From an uncultured Bacteroides sp. (GTDB lineage Bacteria; Bacteroidota; Bacteroidia; Bacteroidales; Bacteroidaceae): 64,000 nt of DNA. The notes beneath the pieces were generated by a model. That model did no database searches and had not been told where the DNA came from. It was given only the letters and a program-made list of their open reading frames with translations. The stretch lies in contig CAQOGY010000007.1 in the NCBI GenBank assembly GCA_948847595.1, forward strand, positions 130,122 to 194,121. The letters are read 5' to 3'. The position numbers were made by a program, and so were the translations under genes. This document shows positions 26,557 to 34,620 of the stretch, piece by piece. Each line of letters opens with the position of its first letter. Within the stretch, counting starts at the first letter, position 1.

Positions 26557-27870
26557 ATGAATATAGCAATGACCGGAGCCACCGGATATATAGGTAAGCA
26601 TCTCTCCAATTATCTGACCGAAAAGGGCGGACATCGTGTGATTCCTTTGGGAAGGTCGATGTTTCGCGAGGGTATGTCCGGACATTTGATTCAGACGCTG
26701 GCGCATTGCGATGTTATCATCAACCTGGCGGGAGCGCCGATAAACAAACGTTGGACGCCGGAGCACAAGCAGGAACTTTTCGACAGCCGCATAGTCGTCA
26801 CGCACCGCATTATCCGTGCGTTGAATGCTGTCAGGACAAAACCGAAACTGATGATTTCAGCTTCTGCCGTAGGATATTATCCTGCGATGGCGGAAGTGGA
26901 CGAATATACCCGTACGCGTGGAGACGGGTTCCTGTCCGACCTTTGCTATGCTTGGGAAAAAGAGGCGAAACGTTGTCCGGAGCATACGCGGCTTGTCATT
27001 ACCCGTTTCGGTGTTGTACTTTCACCGGATGGGGGAGCGATGCAACAGATGCTCCGACCATTGCAGGCAACGAAGATTGCTGCTGCCATCGGGCCGGGTG
27101 ACCAGCCTTTCCCGTGGATAGATATACGCGACCTTTGTCGGGCGATGGAGTTTTTTATCACCCATGAGGAGACGCGTGGAGTATTCAATCTGGTTGCTCC
27201 GCAACAAATTTCCCAATATACTTTTGCCCGTGAGATGGGGAAAGCCTATCATGCATGGACAACAATTGTCGTTCCGCAAGCAGTGTTTCGGATATTGTAT
27301 GGCGAAGCAGCTTCTTTCCTCACATCCGGTCAGCGGGTTCGCCCTACCCGCCTTCAGGAAGCGGGATTCCATTTTTCTGTCCCCGATGTGGAACGGTTGT
27401 TCAAAGGAACAGACCATAGCACTGTCCGCACTCTCGACCTGAACCGTTATATGGGACTTTGGTACGAAATAGCCCGTTACGAGAACCGCTTTGAACATGG
27501 ACTTGTCGATGTGACCGCTACTTACACGCTCCGTCCCGACGGCTCTATCCGTGTCGAAAATCGGGGGTGCAAACGCAACTCTCCTTATGACATCTGTAAG
27601 ACCGCCAATGGGCACGCCAAGATACCCGACCCTGCACAACCGGGAAAGTTGAAAGTTTCTTTCTTCCTCAACTTCTATTCGGACTATTACGTATTGGAGT
27701 TGGACGATGAGAACTATAACTATGCGCTCGTAGGCAGCAGCACCGACAAATATCTCTGGATACTGAGCCGGACACCCCAACTGCCGGAAGATATAAAGAA
27801 AAAACTCGTCACCGCTGCCGGTCGCCGCGGTTATGATACAAACCGATTGCAATGGATCGAACAATTCTAA
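26557..27870 (+). CDS. TIGR01777-type epimerase fused to a lipocalin (Blc-like) domain
   Basis: 437 residues. Residues 1 to about 285 form an extended SDR epimerase of the YfcH/TIGR01777 type: nucleotide-binding GATGYIGKHL at the start, VIINLAGAPINKRW, ISASAVGYYP, FPWIDIRDLCRAMEFF, and the DUF1731-like tail. From about 290 a complete lipocalin follows, with the signature LDLNRYMGLWYEIARYENRF and GSSTDKYLWILSRTP near the end. Bacterial Blc lipocalins are normally separate outer-membrane lipoproteins; here there is no signal peptide, so this domain should be cytoplasmic and may hold a lipid-like substrate or product for the epimerase half (inference). Confidence 0.9.
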   Translation: MNIAMTGATGYIGKHLSNYLTEKGGHRVIPLGRSMFREGMSGHLIQTLAHCDVIINLAGAPINKRWTPEHKQELFDSRIVVTHRIIRALNAVRTKPKLMISASAVGYYPAMAEVDEYTRTRGDGFLSDLCYAWEKEAKRCPEHTRLVITRFGVVLSPDGGAMQQMLRPLQATKIAAAIGPGDQPFPWIDIRDLCRAMEFFITHEETRGVFNLVAPQQISQYTFAREMGKAYHAWTTIVVPQAVFRILYGEAASFLTSGQRVRPTRLQEAGFHFSVPDVERLFKGTDHSTVRTLDLNRYMGLWYEIARYENRFEHGLVDVTATYTLRPDGSIRVENRGCKRNSPYDICKTANGHAKIPDPAQPGKLKVSFFLNFYSDYYVLELDDENYNYALVGSSTDKYLWILSRTPQLPEDIKKKLVTAAGRRGYDTNRLQWIEQF

Positions 27871-27920
27871 CGGTAACAAAACTGATTGTGTAGAACAAAG
27901 CAATTCTAAAAAACAAGATT

Positions 27921-28184
27921 ATGGATTACGAAATTATTCATCAGCCCGAACAAAAACTGTTCAAGACAGAAGTAGACGGTCGCACCGCCTTTGTACAATA
28001 TCGCCTTCTTGGTGATTCTCTCGACATCATCCACACGATTGTTCCCCGTCCGATAGAAGGTCGCGGAATAGCCGCCGCATTGGTAAAAGCTGCTTATGAT
28101 TACGCCTCAGCCAACGGAATGAAACCGAAAGCTACTTGCTCGTATGCGGTGAGGTGGCTAGAGCGCCACCCGGAACTGGGATGA
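27921..28184 (+). CDS. Small GNAT-like N-acetyltransferase (YjdJ type)
   Basis: 87 residues, the size of the GCN5-related YjdJ-type family (PF14542). The acetyl-CoA loop region is VPRPIEGRGIAAALVKAA, where GRGIAA corresponds to the R/QxxGxA motif, and the end is TCSYAVRWLERHPE, typical of the family. Substrate unknown. It follows the epimerase-lipocalin gene by 50 bp and is likely cotranscribed. Confidence 0.88.
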   Translation: MDYEIIHQPEQKLFKTEVDGRTAFVQYRLLGDSLDIIHTIVPRPIEGRGIAAALVKAAYDYASANGMKPKATCSYAVRWLERHPELG

Positions 28185-28268
28185 TGGAATAAAAGGATAT
28201 GAGTATGGTGTGTTCCGGGTGGGCTGGATTGAGAACTGGGTATATTACATTATCACCCTTTGATGTCG

Positions 28269-31028
28269 TTATTGCTTGAAAGAAAACAGTTCGAGTAATT
28301 CTTCTTTCTTCAGCGGTTTTGCCAGAAATGCGTTGCAACCCGCTTCCATAGCACTTATCCTGTCAGCGTCAAAAGCATTGGCGGTCAGTGCTATAATAGG
28401 GATAACCGGGTTTAATTCCCTGATTTTCCGTGTCGCTTCCAGTCCGCCCATTATCGGCATCTTCATATCCATGAGAACGATGTCGAACTTTTCGTTGCGC
28501 ACCTTTTCCACGGCTTCCACTCCGTTCACTACGCGGGTAATCTGATATTCTTTGAGGATATTTTTCACTAATGAATAATTGCTGTCGTTATCTTCGGCAA
28601 TTAATATTTGCAACTCTTCTCCATTTATATTCTTGAAAGAGAAAGGTTGTCCGGATATGTGCGTATTTCGTTCCCGGACAAGTTGTGGTTGTGGTGCTAC
28701 TTTAGACTCAATGTCTTCCTGCATGCTTATCTCACACGGCACCCATGCCCAAAAAGTAGAACCTTCGCCGGGCGTGGAAGTAAATCCGATTTCTCCTCCT
28801 GCACCTTCGATGATAGCTCTCGAAATGGCTAATCCGAGACCCGTTCCCTGAGCAAACTCATTAAGCTTTTGGAATCGTCCGAATACTCTGTTCTGTAATT
28901 CAAACGGGATACCGACCCCCGAATCTTCCACATAAACCTTGATACCCCCGTTTTCGATACTGTATCCCATCTTGATGTGTCCGGAATGAGTACATTTTAT
29001 CGCGTTCGTGAGGAAATTCATCCACACCTGTTTGAGTCGGTTTCTATCCAGGAATATCCAGCAGTCCGGGCCGGCATTCCCCATGATAAATTCCACATTC
29101 GGATTGGTGATTTTCGGTTGAATCATGGTATAAAGTTCACTGGATACTTTGGACAGGTTGAATTTTTCCCTCTTACGTTCAAGTATGCCTGATTCAATCT
29201 TGGAAAGGTCGAGAATGTCATTTATCAGTCGCAACAACAGTTCATTGTTCGATTCGATGATTTCCATATATTCTGCCTTTTCTTCGGGGTCGTCGCAATT
29301 CACCATCAGACCGGAGAAGCCGACAATGGCATTCAGCGGTGTACGTATCTCATGGCTCATATTGGCAAGGAAAGCCGATTTGAGACGGTCGGAAAGTTCA
29401 GCTTTGTCTTTGAGTTCCTTTAGTTCCTGAGCCATTTTTTCCCACTTCGTATTGTTGAACCCTATACCGGTGTAACGGATTATTTTTCCTCTCTTGTCTC
29501 TTTCTACCTGAATACCGGTGATGATTAAAGTCTGCCATTCCTTGTCCCATTTTGTCTTGGAGCGATATTGGAAATTGAATTCCTGTTCATTGCCGTGAAT
29601 CATACCTTCGAAATGTTCGCGCACAAGTTCTACGTCGTCCGGGTGGGAGACGCTTAAATATTGGTCGATATCAATCGGAGTTTCCGGGTGATAATCGTTG
29701 ACGGGGTCATTGAATGCGGTGAATTTTCGGGTTATCACATCAAAGTCCCAGTATGACATACCGACGGTCTTGAAAGTAAGTTCCATTTTGTAGTTTCTCT
29801 CCTTGAGCTCCTCGTTCAGGCGGTGGAGCTTGGAGATATTTTGCCGGAAACCAGTGAAACGTATGGTGTTTCCGTTTTCGTCCTGCTCGAAAGGAACGCC
29901 GATGACATTGCAATATTGCCAGGACTCATCGTATTTTGTCTGTATACGGCAGGTGAAATTGACGGTTTCGTTCTCGCCCGACAGCATGGATTGCATGGCG
30001 TCGAAATAAGTGGAACGGTCGTCGGGATGCACAACACTTTCAAATTCCTGGAGAGAGACAAGTCTGTTAGGGGCATAGTCATTAATCGGGTCATTGTAGG
30101 ACTCGAATTTCTGCGTTGTCACATCGAAGTCCCAATGTACGATATTGCTCACTTGCATGGCAAGTTCGCGTTTGGAAGTCAGGTCTTGTGTTTTCTTCTG
30201 CATTTGTATTTTCTCCGTCACATCCAGTTGGGTGCCGACAATCAGCAGCTTTCCTCGATGTTCGGAAGACAAGCGCATACGGCTTTCGTAATGGCGGTAC
30301 TGTCTTTCTTCCTTATTATAGAAGCGCAGGGTGGTGTGCACCTGTTCGGTTTCCTTGTTTATCAGTTGGGCGAAAAGCTGCATTAACTGTAGGCGGTCTT
30401 GCGGGTGTAGCAGGCTTTGCATCTGTTCCAGCGACATCTTCTCTTTTGCCAGTGCGTTTCCGTACAATGTGCTGAACGTTTTTTTGTGGACGTTATATAC
30501 CCATGAAGCCATATTTGCGGCTTCCATAGCCATTTCCAGATTTTTCTTGCTTTCTTCCGTACGGAATTCCGCTTCTTTTTCGGCAGTCACGTCATTAGAG
30601 AGTAATATATGTCCGATAATATTTCTTTTATTATCCAACACCGGCACTACCTGTGCTTCATAAATAATAGAGTTCTTTTTTTGGCTGCTGAAATAGGCGT
30701 CACTATTTATACGGTCGAAGTCATATTCAAATTCTAATGTGACCTCTTCGCCCTTTTGAATTTTGGCTTTCAAATCTTTGTCCATATAGGGGCTATCGAA
30801 AAGATTGACTTTGTCTATGACTGTTGTCCGGTCGCTGACTCCGTACATTTTCAGGGCTTTATCGTTGATTTTACGTAAGATTCCATCAGTATCATAAACT
30901 TCGATACTCATCGGCAGGCTGGCATAAATGTTTTCTGCGAACAAAAGTAGGTCGTGTGTCAATCCGGCAGATTCGTTTTCTAAAAGCACATGGTCATCCT
31001 TGAGGATAGGTGAATCGCTTTGTTTCAT
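28269..31028 (-). CDS. Hybrid sensor histidine kinase/response regulator with four PAS domains
   Basis: 919 residues with no membrane segment, so probably cytoplasmic. Four PAS or PAC modules in a row cover about 20-540; two begin with nearly the same strand order (HWDFDVTTQKFESYND and YWDFDVITRKFTAFND), pointing to internal duplication. Then come HisKA (FLANMSHEIRTPLNAIVG, phospho-accepting His), HATPase_c (N box MNFLTNAIK, G boxes DSGVGIP and GTGLGLAIS) and a C-terminal receiver (LIAEDNDSN, phospho-accepting Asp in IVLMDMKMP, KPLKKEE). No output DNA-binding domain. The signal is unknown; the PAS domains suggest a redox or small-molecule cue. Confidence 0.95.
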   Translation of the reverse strand: MKQSDSPILKDDHVLLENESAGLTHDLLLFAENIYASLPMSIEVYDTDGILRKINDKALKMYGVSDRTTVIDKVNLFDSPYMDKDLKAKIQKGEEVTLEFEYDFDRINSDAYFSSQKKNSIIYEAQVVPVLDNKRNIIGHILLSNDVTAEKEAEFRTEESKKNLEMAMEAANMASWVYNVHKKTFSTLYGNALAKEKMSLEQMQSLLHPQDRLQLMQLFAQLINKETEQVHTTLRFYNKEERQYRHYESRMRLSSEHRGKLLIVGTQLDVTEKIQMQKKTQDLTSKRELAMQVSNIVHWDFDVTTQKFESYNDPINDYAPNRLVSLQEFESVVHPDDRSTYFDAMQSMLSGENETVNFTCRIQTKYDESWQYCNVIGVPFEQDENGNTIRFTGFRQNISKLHRLNEELKERNYKMELTFKTVGMSYWDFDVITRKFTAFNDPVNDYHPETPIDIDQYLSVSHPDDVELVREHFEGMIHGNEQEFNFQYRSKTKWDKEWQTLIITGIQVERDKRGKIIRYTGIGFNNTKWEKMAQELKELKDKAELSDRLKSAFLANMSHEIRTPLNAIVGFSGLMVNCDDPEEKAEYMEIIESNNELLLRLINDILDLSKIESGILERKREKFNLSKVSSELYTMIQPKITNPNVEFIMGNAGPDCWIFLDRNRLKQVWMNFLTNAIKCTHSGHIKMGYSIENGGIKVYVEDSGVGIPFELQNRVFGRFQKLNEFAQGTGLGLAISRAIIEGAGGEIGFTSTPGEGSTFWAWVPCEISMQEDIESKVAPQPQLVRERNTHISGQPFSFKNINGEELQILIAEDNDSNYSLVKNILKEYQITRVVNGVEAVEKVRNEKFDIVLMDMKMPIMGGLEATRKIRELNPVIPIIALTANAFDADRISAMEAGCNAFLAKPLKKEELLELFSFKQ

Positions 31029-31282
31029 TTGTTGTTTCTTTTTATCAGTAAATAAGAACTGAACTATTCGTCTTTTATTTATTCTATTTGGTTTACAGTC
31101 CTAATGAAAGGACATTCGGTTACAAATGTATAATAAAAAAGCGAATGGGAAGAAATAATGAATGATAAAAAGGAAAAAATGAATAGGGACTGTTGTCTAT
31201 TTACGGATAATTTAATAGGTAGATACGATTTATTGTAGTTTGGAGTAATAACTGACGATGACTTCTTTGAAAATATAGAAAG

Positions 31283-31344
31283 GGCTGTGTAAAAAAGGTA
31301 ATCGGAATGGATTCTCCTGATTATGTCACCTTTTTTACACAGCC
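31283..31344 (-). terminator. Long perfect hairpin downstream of the zinc-ribbon gene
   Basis: Arms GGCTGTGTAAAAAAGGT (31283-31299) and its exact reverse complement (31328-31344) enclose a 28-nt loop. It starts 18 bp after the stop of the minus-strand gene at 31362. The stem itself carries the T-run, so it may terminate transcription or be a small repeat element. The rest of 31029-31282 is AT-rich with only a weak TACATTTG box at 31123-31130 for the histidine kinase. Confidence 0.55.
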
Positions 31345-31361
31345 ACTTATGTTGTTCTTAC

Positions 31362-31631
31362 TTATTTTTTCCACCTTTTCAGTTGCGGAAAGAATTCCTT
31401 CATGGTGGCGCGTGCTTCTTCTACATTGTATTTCACTTCAGAGTCTTTATTGAATTCATCCAAATACTTCAGGTTATGTTCAATCATCTCATCCATAGTA
31501 CAGTCTTTAGTAAACTTCCCGTCCGCATAGCAGTAGTGACAATAGTCCTGGCTCTTGCTACCGTCTGCTTCTGTTCCGAATGTAGATTCGTCTATCGGCA
31601 TGGCGCAACACTGACAAATTTTCTGTTCCAT
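31362..31631 (-). CDS. Putative zinc-ribbon protein
   Basis: 89 residues from the ATG at 31631 (MEQKICQCC); the frame is open a little further upstream. The N-terminal half has cysteines in CQCCAMPID and DYCHYCYADG, matching the family of small putative zinc-ribbon proteins (PF12674 type). The C-terminal half is helical and charged (EARATMKEFFPQLKRW). Function unknown. It is last after the YgbA-like and SDR genes on the same strand. Confidence 0.85.
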   Translation of the reverse strand: MEQKICQCCAMPIDESTFGTEADGSKSQDYCHYCYADGKFTKDCTMDEMIEHNLKYLDEFNKDSEVKYNVEEARATMKEFFPQLKRWKK

Positions 31632-31743
31632 CTTTATTTTTGTTTTAAGTTTCTGGTTACCGGACAAAGATAGGTAGATTTATCGGAACAACAGTTATCC
31701 GTTCTTGCTAATTATCAATCTATTTTTCTATAAATTCGTACCT

Positions 31744-32478
31744 TTACCCGTTCGTTTTTACAGGCAGGCGCTTCCACAACCAACGTGGAATCATTCTCCA
31801 AAAGAACACAAGAATCCGGTAACGCCAGTCGATGATTACCACCCGTCTTTTGTTTTTCAGCGCACGGGCAATGTGCCATCCCACTTTATCCGCTTTCATT
31901 AGCATCGGATAATGCTTTCCGTCATTCAATAAATCCGTGGCTACAAATCCGGGACGAATATCCGTAAAATGAATGTCCAACTTCTGAAGACGGGCAAGCT
32001 GTTCGAGAGCATCTATATAAGTATTCTGAAAACGTTTGGTCGCAGAATAGGCAGGAGCTACGCCAAGTCCTTTCGTCCCTGCGATGGAACTGATAACCGC
32101 CAGATGTCCGCCGCCCTTCTTCTTGAAATACGCAAAAGCGGTATCCACCATGCGGGTGAATCCCTCTACATTGGTGCGTGCCGTATTCAGTTCCACTTCC
32201 ATATCCAGTTTCATGTTCTGGAAACCGATGCCGGAACTAAGAAGAAACAAGTCCATACCACCCGTTTTGTCTATGAGCGCATTCAGCTTTTCTGCCGCAT
32301 CTTCACGGGTGACGTCCAATGCCTGAATTTCAATTTGGTCAGGTGCAACCCGTTGCAAGGTTTCAAGGGCAGACTGCCGTCTGCCTGCTATTCCAATCTG
32401 CCAGCCTTCCAGTAACAGGCATTTCGCAACTTCTTGCCCGATGCCGGATGTAGCTCCAATAATAACAGCTCGTTTCAT
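31744..32478 (-). CDS. Short-chain dehydrogenase/reductase (SDR)
   Basis: 244 residues, classical SDR length. Cofactor motif GATSGIGQEVAKCL at the N-terminus, then LLSSGIG in place of NNAG. The catalytic region is VISSIAGTKG with YSATK (Tyr and Lys), and IRPGFVAT follows. The cofactor is likely NADP(H), given Gly-Arg-Arg after the second strand (IAGRRQSAL). Substrate cannot be inferred. It lies 33 bp after the YgbA-like gene, suggesting cotranscription. Confidence 0.92.
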   Translation of the reverse strand: MKRAVIIGATSGIGQEVAKCLLLEGWQIGIAGRRQSALETLQRVAPDQIEIQALDVTREDAAEKLNALIDKTGGMDLFLLSSGIGFQNMKLDMEVELNTARTNVEGFTRMVDTAFAYFKKKGGGHLAVISSIAGTKGLGVAPAYSATKRFQNTYIDALEQLARLQKLDIHFTDIRPGFVATDLLNDGKHYPMLMKADKVGWHIARALKNKRRVVIIDWRYRILVFFWRMIPRWLWKRLPVKTNG

Positions 32479-32511
32479 TACAAATATATATGTTTAGATT
32501 AATGTTGTTTC

Positions 32512-32811
32512 TTATAAATTCAGCAAATGGCGGATAGCTTCCCAAGGTGCATAGAGCAACATCCGCGGGCCGGAGAAACGCATTACTGTCCGCATCCGTT
32601 CACGCATTGCCGGTTTGTAACAATGCACCGTGCACTTCTTGCACGAACTCTTCTTCTCCCCGAACGGACAACGGTCGAGACGCGTATGTGCATAACGGAG
32701 CAGTTCCTCGCAATCAGGACAAAGAACGGCGTTCTTCTCCTTCTTCCGGCAGTAGATACGAATCATCAATTCTACCACCTTCTTCTCATGTGCAACACGT
32801 TGTTTCTTCAT
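32512..32811 (-). CDS. ygbA: YgbA-family protein (nitrous-oxide-stimulated promoter family)
   Basis: 99 residues with the conserved core of PF11756: EKKVVELMIRIYCRKKE, LCPDCEELLRYAHTRLDRCP, KSSCKKCTVHCYKP and MRFSGPRMLLYAP. Six or more cysteines suggest a metal or Fe-S site. In E. coli ygbA is part of the nitrosative-stress (NsrR) regulon; whether that holds here is not shown by the sequence. It is transcribed divergently from the small cysteine protein at 32887. Confidence 0.88.
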   Translation of the reverse strand: MKKQRVAHEKKVVELMIRIYCRKKEKNAVLCPDCEELLRYAHTRLDRCPFGEKKSSCKKCTVHCYKPAMRERMRTVMRFSGPRMLLYAPWEAIRHLLNL

Positions 32812-32830
32812 TTTCTCTTTTTGAACTCTA

Positions 32831-32882
32831 CAAAGATAAGGAAGATTACAGAAAATTTATCCAATTCTGTTTTGTATCTTTG
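32831..32882. promoter_or_regulatory. Divergent promoter pair
   Basis: On the reverse strand TATCTTTG lies at 32838-32831, 20 bp before the YgbA-like start. On the plus strand TATCTTTG lies at 32875-32882, 5 bp before the start at 32887. Both fit the Bacteroides -7 consensus; the -33 boxes are weak. The plus-strand transcript would be nearly leaderless. Confidence 0.6.
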
Positions 32883-32886
32883 CGGC

Positions 32887-33093
32887 ATGAGAAAGTTATT
32901 GTGTCCGCAATGTAAGATTGCCGCCTTATATGTAAAGAATGACCGGAACGAGAGGTTGCTGGTCTATGTGATGGAATATGGAGAAGTAGTACCCAAGAAT
33001 CCGGCAGATTCTATGGAAGGGTTCGATTTGACAGAAGTCTATTGCTTGGGCTGTTCATGGCATGGCTCTCCTAAAAGATTGGTGAGAAGATAA
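32887..33093 (+). CDS. Small cysteine-rich hypothetical protein
   Basis: 68 residues, MRKLLCPQCKIAALYVKNDR at the start and YCLGCSWHG near the end. CPQC and CLGC make two CxxC pairs, so a zinc ribbon is likely. No family name recognised. The ATG at 32887 fits the promoter spacing. Confidence 0.75.
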   Translation: MRKLLCPQCKIAALYVKNDRNERLLVYVMEYGEVVPKNPADSMEGFDLTEVYCLGCSWHGSPKRLVRR

Positions 33094-33208
33094 GGAAGGC
33101 TTCCCGTCCTGTATTTTTTGATTTATGTCAATGAAAGTGGAAAGATGATTTGAATCTTTCTAAGAGTATTTTTCCGTATCTTTGCGCGCAATTTTAGAAC
33201 ATAGACGT

Positions 33209-34582
33209 ATGGCAACCTCTAAAGAAATGACGGCAGGGCCGGCATTACCTCTGATTTTAAGGTTTACACTGCCGCTTTTGCTCGGCAATCTGCTGCAACA
33301 AACGTACTCGCTTGTCGATGCGGCAATCGTTGGAAAGTTTTTGGGAATTAATTCGTTGGCTTCGGTTGGAGCCAGCACATCGGTGGTATTCCTCATTCTG
33401 GGATTCTGCAACGGGTGTTGCGGCGGTTTCGGCATTCCCGTGGCGCAGAAGTTCGGGGCGAGGGATTATAGTACGATGCGCAGTTATGTTTCCGTCAGCC
33501 TGAAACTCTCTATGGTGATGTCTGTGGCTATCGCTGTTGTCACCAGTATTCTGTGCGCGGATATTCTTCGGATGATGCGTACGCCGGAGAATATTTTCGA
33601 GGGGGCATATGCTTATCTGCTTGTCACCTTTATCGGCGTGCCTTTCACGTTCTTCTACAATCTTCTTTCGAGTATTATCCGTGCGTTGGGAGATAGCAAG
33701 ACTCCTTTTTGGTTCCTGCTCCTTTCTACGGTTCTGAATATAATTCTTGATTTGTTCTGCATCCTTGTGCTTGGTTGGGGAGTGGCGGGAGCTGCCATTG
33801 CCACGGTATTCTCACAGGGACTTTCAGCCGTTCTCTGCTATATCTATATGTACAGGAAGTTTGAAATATTGCGAAGTACGCCGAAAGAACGCCGGTTTCA
33901 GCCGAAACTGGCAAAGACGCTGCTTTATATCGGTGTGCCGATGGGGCTTCAGTTCTCTATCACCGCTATTGGCAGTATCATGCTGCAAAGTGCGAACAAT
34001 GCGTTGGGAACAGCCTGTGTTGCCGCCTTTACCTCGGCAATGCGCATCAAGATGTTCTTTATCTGTACATTCGAGAGTCTGGGGATTGCGATGGCTACCT
34101 TCAGCGGACAGAACTATGGTGCGGGCAAACCGGAACGTATTTGGCAGGGTATTAAGGCAAGTGCCTTGATGATGATTATCTATGCGGCATTTACTTTTGT
34201 ACTCCTGATGTTGGGAGCCAAGTATTTTGCTCTCATCTTTGTAGACCCGTCGGAAACGGAGATTTTGATGGATACGGAACTCTTCCTTCATATTTCCTGT
34301 ATGTTCTTTCCTACGCTCGGACTGTTGTGCATCCTGCGTTATACCATTCAGGGAGTGGGCTTTACGAATCTTGCCATGTTCTCCGGAGTGGCGGAGATGA
34401 TTGCCCGTATTCTCGTCAGCCTTTATGCAGTTCCGGCTTTCGGCTTCCTTGCCGTCTGCTATGGTGACCCGATGGCTTGGATAGCTGCGGATTTATTCCT
34501 TGTCCCTGCTTTTGTTTATGTTTACAGGAGATTGAGGAGACAGGTACTTACAAACGGTACGATTACGCAAACTGTGGTATAA
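33209..34582 (+). CDS. MATE-family efflux transporter
   Basis: 457 residues from ATG 33209 (MATSKEMTAGPALPLIL); about twelve membrane segments. Family features: PLILRFTLPLLLGNLLQQTY in the first helix, VDAAIVGKFLG, IIRALGDSKTPFW in the first half and FSGQNYGAGKPERIWQG in the second. It exports cationic compounds against Na+ or H+. A TATCTTTG box at 33177-33184 lies 24 bp before the start. Confidence 0.93.
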   Translation: MATSKEMTAGPALPLILRFTLPLLLGNLLQQTYSLVDAAIVGKFLGINSLASVGASTSVVFLILGFCNGCCGGFGIPVAQKFGARDYSTMRSYVSVSLKLSMVMSVAIAVVTSILCADILRMMRTPENIFEGAYAYLLVTFIGVPFTFFYNLLSSIIRALGDSKTPFWFLLLSTVLNIILDLFCILVLGWGVAGAAIATVFSQGLSAVLCYIYMYRKFEILRSTPKERRFQPKLAKTLLYIGVPMGLQFSITAIGSIMLQSANNALGTACVAAFTSAMRIKMFFICTFESLGIAMATFSGQNYGAGKPERIWQGIKASALMMIIYAAFTFVLLMLGAKYFALIFVDPSETEILMDTELFLHISCMFFPTLGLLCILRYTIQGVGFTNLAMFSGVAEMIARILVSLYAVPAFGFLAVCYGDPMAWIAADLFLVPAFVYVYRRLRRQVLTNGTITQTVV

Positions 34583-34620
34583 TGCCGGTTGGTGCAACCG
34601 AAAAGGATTGGTTCTATTTC

